Origin: Pirellulales bacterium
GTDB lineage: Bacteria; Planctomycetota; Planctomycetia; Pirellulales; Lacipirellulaceae
Length of the DNA stretch: 35,266 nucleotides
Assembly (NCBI GenBank): GCA_020849945.1
Contig: JADZFK010000152.1
Coordinates: 1 to 35,266, forward strand
Direction: 5' to 3'
Numbering within the stretch: the first letter of the stretch is position 1; each line of letters starts with the position of its first letter. The notes under the pieces are model-generated. The model saw only the letters and a list, made by a program, of their open reading frames with translations, made no database searches and was not told where the DNA came from. The position numbers and the translations under genes were made by a program. Positions 32,693-35,266 of the stretch are shown piece after piece.

Positions 32693-33793
32693 ATGTCCTA
32701 TCGAATCCGCCCTTTCTCGGATAGACGTCAACCAACCCAAACAGGTTTTACGCTGGTCGAGTTGCTCGTCGTCATTGCCATCATTGGTATCCTGATTGCG
32801 CTCTTGCTGCCTGCGGTCCAGGCCGCCAGAGAAGCGGCGCGCCGAATGCATTGCAACAATAATCTCCGCCAGATCAATCAAGCAATTCACAATCACATCA
32901 GCGCGAAGGGGACCTTTCCGCCGGGAAGTCATGGAGTGTACAACCCTTCGAGTTCCGTTCCTTACCTCAACGAAGTGGATTGCTTCTACGGGGCCCTTTT
33001 GCCTTATATCGAAGATCAGGTGGTTGACGACCAGCTTATTAGGACACGGTCTCGGTTCTGGGAGGATCCCAGAAATTTGCAGTTGCTGCGAACCTGGTGG
33101 CCCAGCTATATGTACTGCCCGTCGAGCGACTTACCGCACCGGCTGAAGTACGAGTCTTCCTCGACGAACCCGTACAGCGACAATCTCAACCCCGCGGCAG
33201 ATGGGCATCCGCTGCCGATGTACGCTGGCATTCAGGGCGCGACCGACGGCAATCTAAACGACTCTTCGCCCTACAAGGAGTCGAGGCAATGTCAACGCGG
33301 CATCTATTCACGCAATGGAATTTTTTGGGAAGAGAGCTATCTTAAACCATCCAAGGTCACCGATGGATTGTCGCATACGCTGACGATGGGCGAGCAATCC
33401 GATTGGGGCCTTCAAGACGGAACGATCCAGCGTGACATTCGCAGTTCTCCAACCGGAGGCCCATTCACGAGCCAGTGTCATGCCTGCTTTAGTCCACCAA
33501 TGCAAGCGAAGCAACAGCCGTACGAGATTTCAACATTAATCGGAACGAACATCTACTCGTACAACATTACCGTCATCCGCTACCCAATCAATGAAAAAGT
33601 CTGGGTGTCGGATCGGTCGCTCGGCAAATCCTGGTATGGCGAGATGAATAAGCCGATTCAATCGGTTCACTCCGGCGGCGCCCACGTGGCGATAGCCGAT
33701 GGCAGCTGTCGGTTTCTGAGCGAGACGACAGAGATGTCGGTCTTGCGCAATCTCGGTTGCCGCTACGACGGGCAGATATCTTCGCTCGACTAG
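32693..33793 (+). CDS. DUF1559 pseudopilin-like protein
   Basis: A 366-residue planctomycete-type protein. The N-terminus carries a type IV prepilin signal: [20 protein letters not shown] with cleavage expected after G18 and Glu at mature position 5. Next is [20 protein letters not shown]. The C-terminal signature H-X9-DG is [12 protein letters not shown]. This family (DUF1559) is hugely expanded in planctomycetes and is thought to form pilus- or secretion-related structures; its function is not proven. GAGG lies about 10 bp before ATG 32693. It lies 149 bp after LamG copy B and 20 bp before the lipoprotein gene, probably in one transcript. Confidence 0.93.
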   Translation: MSYRIRPFSDRRQPTQTGFTLVELLVVIAIIGILIALLLPAVQAAREAARRMHCNNNLRQINQAIHNHISAKGTFPPGSHGVYNPSSSVPYLNEVDCFYGALLPYIEDQVVDDQLIRTRSRFWEDPRNLQLLRTWWPSYMYCPSSDLPHRLKYESSSTNPYSDNLNPAADGHPLPMYAGIQGATDGNLNDSSPYKESRQCQRGIYSRNGIFWEESYLKPSKVTDGLSHTLTMGEQSDWGLQDGTIQRDIRSSPTGGPFTSQCHACFSPPMQAKQQPYEISTLIGTNIYSYNITVIRYPINEKVWVSDRSLGKSWYGEMNKPIQSVHSGGAHVAIADGSCRFLSETTEMSVLRNLGCRYDGQISSLD

Positions 33794-33813
33794 CCCGCCC
33801 AAGGTTACTGCAC

Positions 33814-34278
33814 ATGCAAACGGTTCACATGCAACTCGCACGCTTTCGATCGACCGTACTCGCAATTCTGACTGGAGGGATGTTGTGCAATGGTGGGTGC
33901 GATTCTTGGAATTCGGAGTTAGCCGATGTGGTAGGTCGAATCACCCTCAACGGCGATGCTGTGGAAGAGGGCAATGTCGTGTTCGAGAATGCGGAGCGCG
34001 GCTGGGTATATCTCTCTCGAATCGGGGAGCAAGGTGAATATCGGTTGGAAGGTGTAAAGATCGGCGAATACAAGGTATTGATAAAACCCCCGCCACAGTC
34101 AATGCCCGATGAAACAAGCGGGAACCAAGGCACCGTCATCGTCGCTCGTAACGTGATTCCCGGTTCGACAAGTATTTCCGCACGCTTCCACGTTTCACAA
34201 ACGAGCCCGCTGAAAGCGCGCGTTGTGGTGGGCGACAATCGATTTAACTTTGACCTAGCCAACACCGCCGGGCCTTAG
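33814..34278 (+). CDS. Small transthyretin-like (carboxypeptidase regulatory-like) lipoprotein
   Basis: A 154-residue protein. The N-terminal hydrophobic signal (STVLAILTGGMLCNGGC) ends in a Cys at residue 29, so it is probably a lipoprotein, although the lipobox (NGGC) is imperfect. A beta-sandwich follows: VVGRITLNGDAVEEGNVVFE, GEYRLEGVKIGEYKVLIKPP. Such small proteins are typically encoded just after DUF1559 genes in planctomycetes, as here (20 bp). ATG 33814 is chosen because it begins the signal; ATG 33829 is possible. It may anchor or assemble the pseudopilin-like protein; the function is unknown. Confidence 0.85.
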   Translation: MQTVHMQLARFRSTVLAILTGGMLCNGGCDSWNSELADVVGRITLNGDAVEEGNVVFENAERGWVYLSRIGEQGEYRLEGVKIGEYKVLIKPPPQSMPDETSGNQGTVIVARNVIPGSTSISARFHVSQTSPLKARVVVGDNRFNFDLANTAGP

Positions 34279-34506
34279 CAGCCCGTTGAAAAGGTCACGC
34301 GTGGTACAAATAGAATGCGAATCGCAAGTTGTTGGTACGAACGAATCACAGGAAGGAACCCAGTCATCGAGATTGCCACCGAATGGAAGACTTGGCAGAG
34401 TGGGCAGATCGCTCGGCAAGTGAAAATTGGCCGCAACTGCGGCCCTGGCGCGGTCCATCCACGCTACGATGTTCTTTGACAATCGAATGAAGGCAACGAC
34501 GCCACG

Positions 34507-34692
34507 TCAGGCTGCGTCGCGGTAGAAGTGCTTCAACAACCCGCCGAAGTTGGCCCGCCACGTGCTGTAGGCGTTTGCATCGAAGGCGGCCGGGTTTTTG
34601 CGCCACAGCGCGTAGTCGGCGGCATCGAGATAACAAAGGTTCCAGAGATAACAAAGGTTCCAGGAACCGATTAGGTATCCAACAATAGTCAT
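34507..34692 (-). pseudogene. Decayed dockerin/PEP-CTERM gene fragment
   Basis: Minus-strand translation contains LDAADYALWRKNPAAFDANA followed by YSTWRANFGGL, the pattern of planctomycete dockerin-like repeats (DAADY..WRK, ..WRANFG). The upstream part is only an 18-bp duplication (WNLCYL twice), and no signal peptide or sorting signal remains. It is most likely the 3' debris of a surface-protein gene. Confidence 0.65.
34627..34662. repeat. 18-bp tandem duplication
   Basis: Two exact copies of GAGATAACAAAGGTTCCA side by side (34627-34644 and 34645-34662), next to the palindrome GGTTCCAGGAACC. They lie within the dockerin fragment. Confidence 0.9.
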
Positions 34693-34709
34693 CCCTATAA
34701 ATAGATTCC

Positions 34710-34945
34710 CCCTCTGCGTCTCCGCGCCTCTGCGTGAAACTTCCTCCGCCCAGTTCCGAAGTCAGGCTCCGGGCGCCCCTGCTGGCCCGCCACGGGCGGT
34801 TTCGAGAACTTGCCCAGCCGTGCTGCCTGATTGCGTACAGCTTGCGTGTTGAACTTGTTGTGGCACGGTCTCCCGGCCGTGTCACGAGGCCGACCGAAGG
34901 ACTCCAACGCATCTCACGCAGAGTCGCAGGGAACGCAGAGAATAA
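34710..34945. repeat. Large inverted-repeat element with internal hairpin
   Basis: The left arm near 34710-34740 (CTCTGCGTCTCCGCGCCTCT) pairs with the right arm near 34912-34945 (TCACGCAGAGTCGCAGGGAA). Inside, 34860-34885 forms a second hairpin, GTGGCACGG against CCGTGTCAC. No gene is recognised in it. Confidence 0.7.
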
Positions 34946-34952
34946 CAGTTTG

Positions 34953-35031
34953 CCGCGAAGGAACGCAAATAAACGCAAATGCAAATCATTTGTCTTTTCT
35001 CTTATTCGCGTTCATTCGCGTTCATCCGCGG
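34953..35031. repeat. 79-bp hairpin repeat
   Basis: CCGCGAAGGAACGCAAATAA on the left pairs with TTCATTCGCGTTCATCCGCG on the right around an A/T-rich loop. The remaining sequence to the window end is pyrimidine-rich with no recognisable gene. Confidence 0.75.
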
Positions 35032-35266
35032 CTAATTTCACCTCGTTCGCCCTCCGCGCCTCCACGCCTCTGCGCGCGCCTCTTCTCCCCCCTTCCCCCT
35101 TCTTTTCTCGCAACTCGCCCCTCGCAACTCCCAACTTTCAAGTGGCCAAATATTCTTGTGGAAATTGGCCGCGTACTGTGCTAACGTACACATTGTTGAA
35201 AATGTCCGCTTCGTCGTAGCTGGTTGTCGCGCGCAATGGGGAATCCCACCAGATTGCGGCAAAGCG

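Noticed and set aside
34364-34984. 206-codon minus-strand frame at the 3' end
   Set aside because: It runs through several inverted repeats and the decayed dockerin fragment in a different frame; no protein-like features.

Overview
The window looks like chromosome of a planctomycete, most likely a relative of the Pirellulales. The evidence is a high-GC genome with long non-coding gaps; secreted proteins ending in PEP-CTERM signals; dockerin-like repeats; a pseudopilin-like DUF1559 protein with an H-X9-DG C-terminus; an ECF sigma factor coupled to a FecR/LamG membrane protein; and dispersed palindromic intergenic repeats. No rRNA, tRNA or CRISPR array was seen. The taxonomic call is inference from gene content.

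Left part (about 0.6-8.4 kb, plus strand): a nucleotide-sugar and glycosylation cluster. Four consecutive genes (hddA-like GHMP kinase, hddC-like nucleotidyltransferase, gmhB-like HAD phosphatase, gmhA-like isomerase) make up the complete expected set for GDP-D-glycero-alpha-D-manno-heptose. Around them are three extended SDR enzymes and one GT4-type glycosyltransferase, which probably tailor and transfer the heptose. Two related palindromic elements sit between genes inside this cluster.

8.4-13.5 kb: a minus-strand pair (TPR lipoprotein-like or secreted protein, then a Wza-type polysaccharide export protein), a minus-strand metallo-beta-lactamase-fold nuclease-like protein, and plus-strand uppP, which recycles undecaprenyl phosphate. 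These fit export of a surface polysaccharide, which may carry the heptose made next door.

13.5-19.3 kb (minus strand): a secreted carbohydrate-related group. In transcription order it encodes a ThuA-like protein, a TIM-barrel sugar isomerase/epimerase, an Asp-box plus discoidin-like secreted protein, and a right-handed beta-helix protein resembling glycoside hydrolase/lyase families.

19.7-27.6 kb: a Gln/Pro-rich secreted protein, a long beta-strand-repeat protein with dockerin-like repeats and a PEP-CTERM end, a vanadium-haloperoxidase/PAP2-like secreted enzyme, a decayed serine-recombinase fragment, and a secreted TIM-barrel-like protein of unrecognised family.

27.8-34.3 kb (plus strand): a compact module of ECF sigma factor, FecR/LamG membrane protein (4-bp overlap), two tandem paralogous LamG/PEP-CTERM proteins, a DUF1559 pseudopilin-like protein and a small transthyretin-like lipoprotein. 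This reads as a surface-sensing or surface-display system and is the most system-like part of the window. The last kilobase is a gene-poor stretch of nested inverted repeats with a decayed dockerin fragment.
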